From Planktosalinus lacus (lineage in GTDB: Bacteria; Bacteroidota; Bacteroidia; Flavobacteriales; Flavobacteriaceae), in the NCBI RefSeq assembly GCF_014640155.1, contig NZ_BMGK01000003.1:248001-312000 (forward strand): DNA of 64,000 nucleotides, written 5' to 3'. A program made the position numbers and the translations under genes. This document shows, piece by piece, positions 17,705 to 26,335 of this stretch. A model generated the notes under the pieces. That model was not told where the DNA came from. It ran no database searches and saw only the letters and a list, made by a program, of their open reading frames with translations. The stretch's first letter is position 1. Each line of letters starts with the position of its first letter.

Positions 17705-18709
17705 ATGAAAAACCTAGTCTTTATTTGCTTGTTATTTCTAAGCTTTTCTTGTAAAAACTTTGAGACAAAATCTTCTTTAGTTCAAAATTCCGGTGAAGCT
17801 CTTGGTACCACTTACAGCATCCAATATGAAGGAAACCAGGACTATCACGACGATTTAAAAAAAGTTTTTGACCTTGTCAATCAATCCATGTCAACCTACT
17901 TGCCTTCATCAGTTATTTCAAAAATAAATTCGGGAGACTCAACAGTAATTGTTGATGCTCATTTTGAAACTGTTTTCTTGCTATCGAAAAAAATATGGAT
18001 GGAAACCAATGGTGTTTTTGACCCCACTGTGGGGCCTTTAGTGAATGCATATGGTTTTGGGCCCAAAGGAAAATTAAAAGGGATTGACAGTATTGAGGTG
18101 GATAGTATCAAACAATTTGTGGGTATGGAAAAGGTTTTGTTGACCAAAAGTAAAAGTATAAAAAAACAAGATTCACGCACTTTTATTGATTTTAATGCCA
18201 TAGCCAAAGGGTATACGATTGATTTATTGGGAGAGCTATTAGACTCAAATGACATTCAAAATTATTTAATAGAATTAGGTGGAGAGCTTTTAGCGAAAGG
18301 AATCAACACAAATTCCGGAAAGGATTGGATTGTGGGAATCGATGATCCCACCCAAACAGAAGAACGCACGCTTATTAAAAAAATTAAACTAAAAGATGTT
18401 GCTATGGCAACCTCGGGGAATTATAGAAAAACGCGTATTGACCCTGATACCGGGGCCCATTATGTTCACACAATCAATCCCAAAACAGGATGGCCAAAAA
18501 TCAGCAATGTGCTGAGTGTTTCTGTTCTTGCTGAAACCTGCGCAGAAGCTGATGCCTATGCTACTGCATTTATGGCCATGGAACTGGAAGAAAGCAAATC
18601 TTTTCTTTCTTCAAATGAAAATGTAGAGGCCTACATCATTTATGTTGATGAAAATAATGTGATGCAGGAATGGTTCACTGAGGGCTTTCAAAAACTCATT
18701 GTGGAATAA
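17705..18709 (+). CDS. apbE: FAD:protein FMN transferase (ApbE), lipoprotein
   Basis: ApbE transfers FMN from FAD to a threonine in target proteins, here most likely Thr257 of NqrB and Thr224 of NqrC. The 334 residues start with a lipoprotein signal (lipidated C16 in LSFSCKNFE). Family motifs follow: GTTYSIQYEG, DPTVGPLVNAYGFG, FIDFNAIAKGYTIDLL, YLIELGGELLAKG, and YVHTINPKTGWP, with the metal-binding Asp/Thr region in AEADAYATAF. The enzyme sits in the periplasm facing the membrane. The gene starts at ATG 17705 and ends at a strong hairpin. Confidence 0.95.
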   Translation: MKNLVFICLLFLSFSCKNFETKSSLVQNSGEALGTTYSIQYEGNQDYHDDLKKVFDLVNQSMSTYLPSSVISKINSGDSTVIVDAHFETVFLLSKKIWMETNGVFDPTVGPLVNAYGFGPKGKLKGIDSIEVDSIKQFVGMEKVLLTKSKSIKKQDSRTFIDFNAIAKGYTIDLLGELLDSNDIQNYLIELGGELLAKGINTNSGKDWIVGIDDPTQTEERTLIKKIKLKDVAMATSGNYRKTRIDPDTGAHYVHTINPKTGWPKISNVLSVSVLAETCAEADAYATAFMAMELEESKSFLSSNENVEAYIIYVDENNVMQEWFTEGFQKLIVE

Positions 18710-18710
18710 A

Positions 18711-18747
18711 AAAAACCTCTTTGTGATTTCTGCAAAGAGGATTTTTT
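18711..18747. terminator. Bidirectional terminator between apbE and the S9 peptidase
   Basis: An A-tract, CCTCTTTG, a 9-base loop, CAAAGAGG and ATTTTTT form an 8-bp stem with tracts on both sides. It separates two convergent genes. Confidence 0.85.
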
Positions 18748-18765
18748 ATAAACTATATTAAAAAT

Positions 18766-21183
18766 TTAATTTTCTTTATTTTTCACATATTTTTCAAGCC
18801 ATACATCTTGTTCCCATAACAAGTGCATAATGCTTTCTCTTGCAGCATATCCGTGACTTTCATTGGGCAACATCACAAGCCTTACCGGAGCTCCCAATCC
18901 TTTTAAGGCATTAAAATAGCGCTCGCTTTGCATTGGGTAAGTACCTGAATTGTTATCAGCTTCTCCGTGAATAAGGAGTAAAGGTGTTTTCATTTTTTCA
19001 GAGTTCATAAAGGGAGACATAGTGTAATAAACTTTGGGGGCTTCCCAATAGTTTCTTTCTTCTGCCTGAAAGCCAAAAGGCGTTAACGTTCTGTTGTAAG
19101 CTCCACTTCGGGCAATTCCGGCGGCAAATAAGTTGGAATGCGAGAGCAAGTTTGCCGTCATAAAGGCTCCATAACTATGTCCGCCAACAGCTACCCGATC
19201 TCTGTCAATATACCCTAACTCATCCACTGCATCGATAGCAGCTTTAGCATTGGCAACCAGTTGTTCTATAAATGTATCATTGGGTTGTTCGCCGTCTTCT
19301 CCAATGATTGGAAAAGCTGCATCATCCAAAACAACATAGCCTCGATTTACCCAATACAAAGGAGTTCCGTAACTCAGGTAAGTAAATTGGTTGCTGCTGG
19401 AAGTTACTTGAGAAGCACTTGAAGCATCAACAAATTCCCTGGGGTAGGCCCACATAATCATCGGATACTTTTTGTTTTCATCATAATCAACCGGTAGATA
19501 AAGCGTTGCTGAAAGGTCCAGACCATCTTCTCTTTTGTAGGTAATAACTTCTTTATGGATATCCTGTATCGCCTCAAAGGGGTTTTTAAAATCGGAAAGT
19601 TGTTCTAATGTTCCGGTTTTTATATTTCTGATGTAGTAATTTGGAAATTGATTACTGCTTTCGAGCCTGGTTAACACTGTGCCTTTTTTTACATCAATCA
19701 TTCGACTGATACTTTCAAGCATATCACCGGGCTTGGCTTGATACAGCCTTTCTGTTTTATTGGATTTGAGATTGTATTTATCCACAAATGGAAGTTTACC
19801 TTCCGGCGAAAAGCCATCTCCAATTAGATAAACGTTGTTATTATCAATTTCCAATACATTGCGACCAAATTCATTGCGTTTGGTAACAAAACTTCCTGGA
19901 TCGCTGTATCTATCCTGATAATTTCTTTCTATAAAAAGTGTGGGTTCTTCAGCTGGGTCTGTTGGGTTAAAAAACTCTGTTCGTGATGTTCTGGTATTCC
20001 ACCAATAACTACTTAAAACTGCAGTATTTTTTGTTCCCCATTCAATACCAGAGTAGCGCAATTTTGTTTGAGCCAATTGTCTGGGTCTGGCAGTAAATGG
20101 AGCCGGTAACTGCATAATGAGGTCTCTGTATTCTACTTCAACTTCAGGATCGCCGCCGTCCAGAGCTTCTGCCCAAACCAAAGTAGCCGGTTGATCATCA
20201 CGCCAAGATATACGACGTGGACCTGTTTGAACAGCCATAAAACCCTTTGGAAGTTCTTCAATAAGTGGAACATCCACAATATTTTTCACTAAGCTTCCAT
20301 CTGCATTATACACATCATAAGATGTGGGAAACCTTGAATAAGGAACTATATAGGAAAAAGGGCGTTTTATTTCAGTTATTAAAAAGTAAGTCCCATCCGG
20401 TGAAGGAGAGATGTAACGGTATAAAGAAGCCTCTTTCCATTTTGTTTTATTGCCATTAAGAGCAACTTTCCAAAGTTCAGAACGCACCAATGTTTCAAAA
20501 TTGGCTTCGTCGCTGGTATTTTTTAATAAATCCTGATAAGTGCGGTTTTGTGCTTTTTGACCTTCTGCGTTTTCTGAAATCACAGGTCCGGTGGGCACTG
20601 TGTTTTCAGTATCAATGAGGGGTTTTCTGTCTTCAGGAAGTACTTTAACGATAAAACCTGAATCATCTTTTAACCAGGTTGCCGGATTGCCCATATTGGC
20701 ATTCAGGTTTGCGTCAGTAAGACGGTTAGCTTGCTTTTTATCATAATCAATTACCCAAAGAGAAACTCCATTTTCAGTAGCATTGATAAAAGCTATTTTA
20801 TCTTCTTCATTTGACCAGTTGATATTTGTGATTTTTGCATTTTCAGGCATCCCAGAGATTGGGATTTCTTTTTTTGTCTTTAAGTCAAAAACACTGATGT
20901 TGTTGTAGTTTCTCGCCCTGCTTGAACTGTTGGTTTTTGGATTGATGCGCAATCCTCCCAAACGCATTTCTTTTTCAGATAATTCATCAATTGAAATGTA
21001 CTGATTTCTGTATATGAGAATGGCTTTTGAACCGTCACTGTTAATGCTCATAAATGGCGGAAGCGAAACATCAGCCAATGATAAAATATCGGGATGTGGG
21101 GTTTGGTAGTTTAAGTCGATTTGTGCTTTACTTCCTGTAAAAATCAAAAGAAAAGCAAGTAAGAATAGATAGGATGATCTCAT
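18766..21183 (-). CDS. Secreted S9-family serine peptidase (prolyl oligopeptidase type)
   Basis: This 805-residue protein has a signal peptide (residues 1-20, ending GSKA). A long beta-propeller-like region (about 30-540) is followed by an alpha/beta-hydrolase peptidase domain. The catalytic triad is visible as Ser670 in GGHSYGAF, Asp743 in IHGEADNNSG and His777 in NESHGY. The long form resembles the glutamyl-endopeptidase-like S9 group of Bacteroidota, though specificity cannot be read from sequence. It would trim peptides in the periplasm. There is no T9SS tail. It stands 82 bases downstream of a methyltransferase gene, on the same strand. Confidence 0.9.
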   Translation of the reverse strand: MRSSYLFLLAFLLIFTGSKAQIDLNYQTPHPDILSLADVSLPPFMSINSDGSKAILIYRNQYISIDELSEKEMRLGGLRINPKTNSSSRARNYNNISVFDLKTKKEIPISGMPENAKITNINWSNEEDKIAFINATENGVSLWVIDYDKKQANRLTDANLNANMGNPATWLKDDSGFIVKVLPEDRKPLIDTENTVPTGPVISENAEGQKAQNRTYQDLLKNTSDEANFETLVRSELWKVALNGNKTKWKEASLYRYISPSPDGTYFLITEIKRPFSYIVPYSRFPTSYDVYNADGSLVKNIVDVPLIEELPKGFMAVQTGPRRISWRDDQPATLVWAEALDGGDPEVEVEYRDLIMQLPAPFTARPRQLAQTKLRYSGIEWGTKNTAVLSSYWWNTRTSRTEFFNPTDPAEEPTLFIERNYQDRYSDPGSFVTKRNEFGRNVLEIDNNNVYLIGDGFSPEGKLPFVDKYNLKSNKTERLYQAKPGDMLESISRMIDVKKGTVLTRLESSNQFPNYYIRNIKTGTLEQLSDFKNPFEAIQDIHKEVITYKREDGLDLSATLYLPVDYDENKKYPMIMWAYPREFVDASSASQVTSSSNQFTYLSYGTPLYWVNRGYVVLDDAAFPIIGEDGEQPNDTFIEQLVANAKAAIDAVDELGYIDRDRVAVGGHSYGAFMTANLLSHSNLFAAGIARSGAYNRTLTPFGFQAEERNYWEAPKVYYTMSPFMNSEKMKTPLLLIHGEADNNSGTYPMQSERYFNALKGLGAPVRLVMLPNESHGYAARESIMHLLWEQDVWLEKYVKNKEN

Positions 21184-21265
21184 AGTTGAATTTGTTGAGT
21201 TATTAGTTTTTAAAAATAACTAAAAAAAATCAATCCTTCTTTTCTTTGGATAGTTAAAGAAATGT

Positions 21266-22033
21266 TTAAATCTTCCGACACACGGGAATAATCTCACTTT
21301 CAGAAAGCCGAAAGCGTTCCATTTCTTCGATTGAAAATTGCTTGGTGTAATCAACCTCATCTACGTGGAATCCAACTGACCTTAACTTGTCAAAATAATC
21401 CCTACCGTAAACTCTTACGTGGTCATATTGACCAAAAATCTTTGTTCTTTCTTTGGGGTCTGTAATGCTGTTGTCTTCAAAAGTAGTTTCTCTGGACAGG
21501 TCTTGCGGAATCTGGAAAATACCTGTCCCACCTAGTTTTAAAATACGATACAGTTCATGCATTGCTTTTGTGTCGTCGGGAATGTGTTCCAGCACATGAT
21601 TGCAAAGTATAAAATCAAAGCTATCGTCGTTAAAAGGCAGGTTGCAAATGTCAGCCTTTACATCCGCCAATGGGGAATTGAGGTCTGTAGTCGTGTAATC
21701 GAGGTTTTTTAATTCTCTGAATCGTTTATAAAACGCCTGTTCAGGGGCAAAATGAAGTACTTTTAAATTCTTTGTAAAAAATGTAGTTTCATTTTTTAGA
21801 TACAACCACAGTAAACGGTGTCGCTCCAGCGAAAGGGTTCCCGGAGCCAAGACATTTTCCCGTGGGTTTTCATAACCGTAAGGCAGGAAACTGCGATACC
21901 TTTTCCCGTCAATGGGGTCTTCAAATTGAGTTCCCCGATACCAGAGAGCTAATATGGGCCGAAAGATATAACTCAATCGAATGAGTGATTGTCTGGGTAT
22001 TTTATTAAGGAAAAACTTAAAAAGTGATTTCAC
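21266..22033 (-). CDS. Class I SAM-dependent methyltransferase
   Basis: The 255-residue protein has the Rossmann core of class I methyltransferases: KVLHFAPEQAFYKRF (motif I variant lacking the usual Gly-x-Gly), TTTDLNSPLADVKADICNLP, and FDFILCNHVLEHIPDD with the post-I/II signature, then LYRILKLGGTGIFQIPQ. An N-terminal basic and hydrophobic stretch (residues 1-35) may attach it to the membrane. The substrate is unknown. It ends a five-gene leftward run headed by gpmI, with 27 bases after map. Confidence 0.82.
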   Translation of the reverse strand: MKSLFKFFLNKIPRQSLIRLSYIFRPILALWYRGTQFEDPIDGKRYRSFLPYGYENPRENVLAPGTLSLERHRLLWLYLKNETTFFTKNLKVLHFAPEQAFYKRFRELKNLDYTTTDLNSPLADVKADICNLPFNDDSFDFILCNHVLEHIPDDTKAMHELYRILKLGGTGIFQIPQDLSRETTFEDNSITDPKERTKIFGQYDHVRVYGRDYFDKLRSVGFHVDEVDYTKQFSIEEMERFRLSESEIIPVCRKI

Positions 22034-22060
22034 GATTTTGTTTGTTTGAGTGCTTTTGTT

Positions 22061-22882
22061 TTAAAGCACCAATGCAGTTTGTCTAAACTCATTTTCTTCA
22101 TCACTTTCAATACCCAGCACTTTGTAGATATAACCAAACGTTGAAAGCAATTCGGGTTTGCCGTCAACCAATGCTACATTGTGTTCAAAATGGGCGCTGG
22201 GTCTGCCGTCATCAGTTACAATTGTCCAGCCGTCTTTTAGTTGCTTTACACGGTGGGTTCCCAAATTGATCATAGGTTCAATGGCAATGGTCATGCCTTC
22301 TATAAATTTTTTACCTCTTCCGCGTTTTCCGTAGTTGGGAATTTCAGGATCTTCGTGAAGTTTTTTTCCTAAACCGTGACCCACAAGCTCTCTTACCACA
22401 CCATATCCAAAACTTTCACAATAATTTTGGATAGCATAACCAATGTCGCCCACGCGATTGCCTGCTTTAAACTCTCTAATTCCTCTGTAAAGTGATTCTT
22501 TGGTGACCTCCAGTAATTTGGCGAATTCGGGTTTTATTTCACCCACTTGAAAGGTATAAGCATGATCGCCATAATAGCCATTTTTGATGGCGCCACAATC
22601 AATAGAAAGGATATCACCTTCTTGTATTTCAAAATCTGTAGGCAGCCCATGAACAACCTGATCATTAGCACTTATCAAAAGGGTTGAAGGACAGTCATAA
22701 AGTCCTTTAAACCCAGGCACAGCATTTTCCTCTTCTCTGATATATGCTTCTGCAAGTTCGTCCAGTTTATTCAATTTAACCCCTGGCTTAATCTCAGCGG
22801 CTATCATTCCCAATGTTCTGGAAACCACTAATGCACTTTCACGCATCAATTCAATTTCTTCTTTTGTTTTTGGTATGATCAT
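22061..22882 (-). CDS. map: Methionine aminopeptidase type I
   Basis: This cytosolic enzyme removes the initiator methionine. The 273 residues include the pita-bread fold motifs: VVHGLPTDFEIQEGDILSID and CGAIKNGYYGDHAYTF supply the metal-binding aspartates, VRELVGHGLGKKLHEDPEIP the histidine, and GMTIAIEPMINLG and FEHNVALVDG the glutamates. No N-terminal zinc domain is present, as usual for type Ia. It is 11 bases after the HAD gene, in a leftward operon. Confidence 0.95.
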   Translation of the reverse strand: MIIPKTKEEIELMRESALVVSRTLGMIAAEIKPGVKLNKLDELAEAYIREEENAVPGFKGLYDCPSTLLISANDQVVHGLPTDFEIQEGDILSIDCGAIKNGYYGDHAYTFQVGEIKPEFAKLLEVTKESLYRGIREFKAGNRVGDIGYAIQNYCESFGYGVVRELVGHGLGKKLHEDPEIPNYGKRGRGKKFIEGMTIAIEPMINLGTHRVKQLKDGWTIVTDDGRPSAHFEHNVALVDGKPELLSTFGYIYKVLGIESDEENEFRQTALVL

Positions 22883-22893
22883 ACTAAAAGGTA

Positions 22894-23304
22894 TTATTTT
22901 TTTAAAAAGGAAAGGAATCCCTTCTTACTTGATTTTTTCTTGAGTCCTCCTTTTTGTTTTACTAAAAGTTGATAGATTTCGCCCCACTCTTTCAGTCCGC
23001 CAATATTTCTGTCATCAATATAAATATCAGCTAAAATTTTTCTACTCTGTGTTTCATCAAACTCTTCTTCCGGAAAGCTTTTATTGACAGCATAAAATGT
23101 AATGCCCTTTTGTTTACAAAACGCTACCGCTTCATCAAGCTCTGAACCGTGCCGGTATGTCCACAATATGAGACGATGCCCTTCATCCTGCAATTGTTTG
23201 AGGGTTTCAAAAGCAAAAAGCACAGGTTTTCCCATTTTGGGATACTGATTTTCTACCAGAGTACCATCAAAATCGACTGCGATTGTGAGTGATTTAAAAT
23301 TCAT
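22894..23304 (-). CDS. Small HAD-superfamily phosphatase (BT0820-like)
   Basis: The 136-residue protein starts MNFKSLTIAVDFDGTLVEN, giving the HAD motif I nucleophile D11 and acid D13. Motif II lies in LILWTYRHGSELDEAV and the motif IV aspartates in ADIYIDDRNIGG. There is almost no cap domain, so it probably acts on a small or exposed phosphate substrate. It resembles the Bacteroides BT0820-type family. The C-terminus is Lys-rich (KKKSSKKGFLSFLKK). It lies between a thioredoxin-like lipoprotein and map. Confidence 0.82.
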   Translation of the reverse strand: MNFKSLTIAVDFDGTLVENQYPKMGKPVLFAFETLKQLQDEGHRLILWTYRHGSELDEAVAFCKQKGITFYAVNKSFPEEEFDETQSRKILADIYIDDRNIGGLKEWGEIYQLLVKQKGGLKKKSSKKGFLSFLKK

Positions 23305-23339
23305 AGCTTAATTAATTTTATAAAAACAACAGGATATTG

Positions 23340-23909
23340 TTATTCTTCTACAAAATAAGCGTGTTTATATTCTTCTCCTTTTGCAATTTGCAGCAGGTCT
23401 ATTTCTATGCTGTTTATAGGGTATTCAACAATTCTTCCCATTTCTTCGCCCTTTTCATACACAATTATCGTTGGTACATATTCAATTTCATATTCTTTTT
23501 CGATGCCGCTGGGTGTGTCTTTGTTTTCTGAAAGGGTATAAAGTGGAATGGTTGAAGTGTCATAATCAATCTTGTCAAGGATGTTTAAAAGCACCGGGAC
23601 TTGAAGTTGACTGTCTTCACACCAGGTTCCCATAAAAACTACCATTGATTTACCCTCTAGTGCAATCTTTAAAGAATTTAGAATTTGTTGATTTGGTTCG
23701 TACTTATAGTTTTCATTAAACCAAATATCATAAGGTGCTTTTTTGATTACTTCAAATTCCTGTTTTCCCAAGAGAACAGGGGCCTCTTCTGTAGAGTTTA
23801 ATTCACTTTCAACTTGCTCTTCTTCCTGGTTTTGATTTTCTGCTTTTTTATTGTTTCCGCAAGAAATTAATGCCAGGCTTAGTGTAAAAAAAAAGAGATA
23901 CTTTATCAT
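23340..23909 (-). CDS. Thioredoxin-like lipoprotein with single-cysteine WCEDS motif
   Basis: The 189-residue protein has a lipoprotein signal (lipidated C17 in LALISCGNNK), then a Glu- and Asn-rich linker (about 19-45). A thioredoxin fold follows, with MVVFMGTWCEDSQLQVP and the cis-proline region EYVPTIIVYEKGEE. The usual CxxC has become Cys-Glu-Asp-Ser, so only one active cysteine remains and a disulfide relay of the normal kind is unlikely. Such WCxDS proteins are widespread in Bacteroidota; the role is unknown. It sits 11 bases after gpmI in the same operon. Confidence 0.82.
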   Translation of the reverse strand: MIKYLFFFTLSLALISCGNNKKAENQNQEEEQVESELNSTEEAPVLLGKQEFEVIKKAPYDIWFNENYKYEPNQQILNSLKIALEGKSMVVFMGTWCEDSQLQVPVLLNILDKIDYDTSTIPLYTLSENKDTPSGIEKEYEIEYVPTIIVYEKGEEMGRIVEYPINSIEIDLLQIAKGEEYKHAYFVEE

Positions 23910-23920
23910 TTGTATTTAAT

Positions 23921-25435
23921 TTAAATTAGTGATTTTTCATTCATTTCAAAAGGTTTTTGGATCCCCATAAGTTTTAAAACTGTGGGTGCAATGTTAGCTA
24001 AAACTCCATTCTGCACTTTTTTAATTTCATTATCCACAATTATGATTGGAACCGGGTTTGTGGTGTGTGCTGTATTAGGTGAGCCATCGGGGTTTATCAT
24101 TGTTTCACTGTTACCGTGATCTGCAATAATAATGGTTGTGTAGTTGTTTTCAACAGCGATTTCTACAATACTTTTAGTACAGCTATCAACGGTTTCACAG
24201 GCCTTAACGGCAGCCTCAAAAACACCTGTGTGACCAACCATATCAGGATTTGCAAAATTAAGACAGATAAAGTCTGCTGATTGTGAATCAATTTCAGGAA
24301 GTATTTTGTCTCTTATTTCATAAGCACTCATTTCGGGTTGCAAATCATAAGTTGCTACTTTTGGTGAGGGGCACAAAATTCTTTTTTCACCATTAAATGG
24401 TTTTTCTCTACCTCCTGAAAAGAAAAAGGTAACGTGTGGATATTTTTCTGTTTCGGCAATACGAATTTGTTTTTTACCTGCTTTTGATATGATTTCACCC
24501 AAAGTGTTATTGATGTTTTCCTTTTTATAAACAACTTTTATGTCTTGAAAAGTATCATCAAAATTGGTCATTGTCACAAAGTGAAGGGGCATTTTAGCCA
24601 TATTGTATTCGTGAAAATCCTTTTGGGTAAGTACCTCTGTAAGTTGTCTTCCTCTGTCTGTTCTAAAGTTAAAGAAAATAACCACATCATTGGGTTGAAT
24701 TGTGGCTGTGGGCTTACCGTTTTCGGTAAGAACAATGGGTTCAATAAATTCATCTGTAACTCCATTGTCATAGCTTTGCTGAATGCTTTCCAGGGCATTT
24801 TTAGAAGCTATTCCCTTTCCGTTAACCAATAAATCAAAGGCTTTTTTAGTTCTTTCCCAGCGTTTATCGCGGTCCATTGCATAATATCTTCCGATGATTG
24901 ATGCTAACTTTCCACCGGTGATTTTTATATGATTTTGCAATTCAGGGATAAATGCTTTCCCTGATTGTGGATCAACATCTCGGCCATCTGTAAAGGCGTG
25001 TACAAAAACATTTTTTACACCTTCCTTATTTGCTGCGGTAAGAAGGCCTTTCAGGTGATTGATGTGAGAGTGGACCCCACCATTAGATACCAATCCAATT
25101 AAATGAATATTTTTATTATTATTTTTTGCGTACTCAAACGCATTTTTGATGCTTTTTTCTTCACTCAATGTGTTGTTTTCTGCAGCCAAATTAATTTTTG
25201 CCAATTCCTGGTAAATGATCCTACCGGCTCCCAGATTGATGTGGCCCACTTCGCTATTGCCCATCTGACCTTCCGGAAGTCCTACATTTAGACCATCTGT
25301 CAGTAACTGTGCATTTGGATATTTTGAGTATAATGAGTCAATGAAAGGAGTGTTTGCTTTTGCGATAGCAGAAACTTCGGGGTTTTGAGTAACTCCCCAC
25401 CCATCCAAAATCATTAAAAGCACTTTTTTGTTCAT
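23921..25435 (-). CDS. gpmI: 2,3-bisphosphoglycerate-independent phosphoglycerate mutase
   Basis: This glycolytic enzyme converts 3-phosphoglycerate to 2-phosphoglycerate with two metal ions. The 504 residues match the family. MILDGWG gives the first metal-binding Asp, GQMGNSEVGHINLGAGR contains the phosphoserine, HAFTDGRDVDP and GRYYAMDRDKRW the substrate loop, and TIIIADHGNSE and PNTAHTTNPVPI the metal-binding C-terminus. It heads a leftward run of five genes and has a clear Bacteroidota promoter 18 bases upstream. Confidence 0.96.
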   Translation of the reverse strand: MNKKVLLMILDGWGVTQNPEVSAIAKANTPFIDSLYSKYPNAQLLTDGLNVGLPEGQMGNSEVGHINLGAGRIIYQELAKINLAAENNTLSEEKSIKNAFEYAKNNNKNIHLIGLVSNGGVHSHINHLKGLLTAANKEGVKNVFVHAFTDGRDVDPQSGKAFIPELQNHIKITGGKLASIIGRYYAMDRDKRWERTKKAFDLLVNGKGIASKNALESIQQSYDNGVTDEFIEPIVLTENGKPTATIQPNDVVIFFNFRTDRGRQLTEVLTQKDFHEYNMAKMPLHFVTMTNFDDTFQDIKVVYKKENINNTLGEIISKAGKKQIRIAETEKYPHVTFFFSGGREKPFNGEKRILCPSPKVATYDLQPEMSAYEIRDKILPEIDSQSADFICLNFANPDMVGHTGVFEAAVKACETVDSCTKSIVEIAVENNYTTIIIADHGNSETMINPDGSPNTAHTTNPVPIIIVDNEIKKVQNGVLANIAPTVLKLMGIQKPFEMNEKSLI

Positions 25436-25452
25436 ATTTTAAATATATTTTG

Positions 25453-25480
25453 CAAAGGTAGCAAGTATTTTTGATTGCAA
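25453..25480 (-). promoter_or_regulatory. gpmI promoter (TTG-N17-TACCTTTG)
   Basis: On the minus strand TTG (25480-25478) is followed after 17 bases by TACCTTTG (25460-25453), a full match to TAnnTTTG. The spacing is at the short end of the usual range. Confidence 0.7.
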
Positions 25481-25574
25481 AATTTTAATCTTGTGAATCA
25501 TATAAGAAAACGCTGATTTATCCGTTTAAATACATGAAAGATTCTAACTTTTAAAATTTTAAGTATAAATAATT

Positions 25575-25603
25575 TTGATTTTCCAGAATAAATTTTATTT
25601 TTG
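25575..25603 (+). promoter_or_regulatory. Promoter of the YkuD-type gene (TTG-N18-TATTTTTG)
   Basis: TTG at 25575-25577 and TATTTTTG at 25596-25603 are 18 bases apart and end 36 bases before the ATG at 25640. The 204-base gap to gpmI thus holds two divergent promoters and nothing else recognised. Confidence 0.7.
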
Positions 25604-25639
25604 GAATGCCCAAAATTAAAATTAACCTAAAGAATACGA

Positions 25640-26335
25640 ATGACTTACAGAATTCTCCCCATTTTGTTGTTAAGCTTGTTTTCACTTACAACAAATTCCA
25701 ACACTGCAAAGATTCACCTAACTGAATTATCGACTAACTCACTCACAAAAGCTGAATTGGTCTATGAAAACTTAACCACCAATGAGTATAATTTACCTTC
25801 ATTGCAAAGTTTTACGCAGGCGTTGAACGGTTATTATAAACTTCAAGAAACCGGAAAAATACAAAAGAACTTATTAACAGTTGTAGATTTTAGTCTTTCA
25901 GCCAATGAAAAACGCCTTTGGGTGATTGATTTGGAGTTGAATGAAGTATTGTATCAAACTTATGTGGCGCATGGAAGAAATACAGGCAATGAATATGCTA
26001 AGTCATTTTCTAATATTCCTGAATCCTATCAAAGTAGTTTAGGGTTTTATGCCACAGCAGAGACTTATTACGGAAAACATGGATACTCTTTGCGATTGGA
26101 TGGTTTGGAAACCGGAATCAATGACAAAGCAAGAGAACGAGCTATTGTAATTCATGGAGCCGATTATGCCACCGAAGATTTTATCAAAACATATGGCAGA
26201 TTGGGTAGAAGTTTAGGGTGTCCTTCATTACCGAAGGAGGAAAGTAAGACGATTATAAACATGATTAAGGAAAAATCCTGTTTGTTTGTCTATTATCCGT
26301 CTAATGATTATTCATCAAAATCACAATTGATTTGA
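25640..26335 (+). CDS. Murein L,D-transpeptidase catalytic domain protein (YkuD_2 type)
   Basis: The 231-residue protein has a signal peptide (about 1-20) and a YkuD-like catalytic domain. VVDFSLSANEKRLWVIDL and VAHGRNTGNEYAKSFSNIPES match the YkuD_2 group. The His is in RAIVIHGADYATEDF and the nucleophile Cys in GRSLGCPSLPKEE. It should act on peptidoglycan peptides in the periplasm, either as transpeptidase or carboxypeptidase. The end of the gene overlaps the convergent L,D-transpeptidase gene by 15 bases. Confidence 0.85.
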   Translation: MTYRILPILLLSLFSLTTNSNTAKIHLTELSTNSLTKAELVYENLTTNEYNLPSLQSFTQALNGYYKLQETGKIQKNLLTVVDFSLSANEKRLWVIDLELNEVLYQTYVAHGRNTGNEYAKSFSNIPESYQSSLGFYATAETYYGKHGYSLRLDGLETGINDKARERAIVIHGADYATEDFIKTYGRLGRSLGCPSLPKEESKTIINMIKEKSCLFVYYPSNDYSSKSQLI

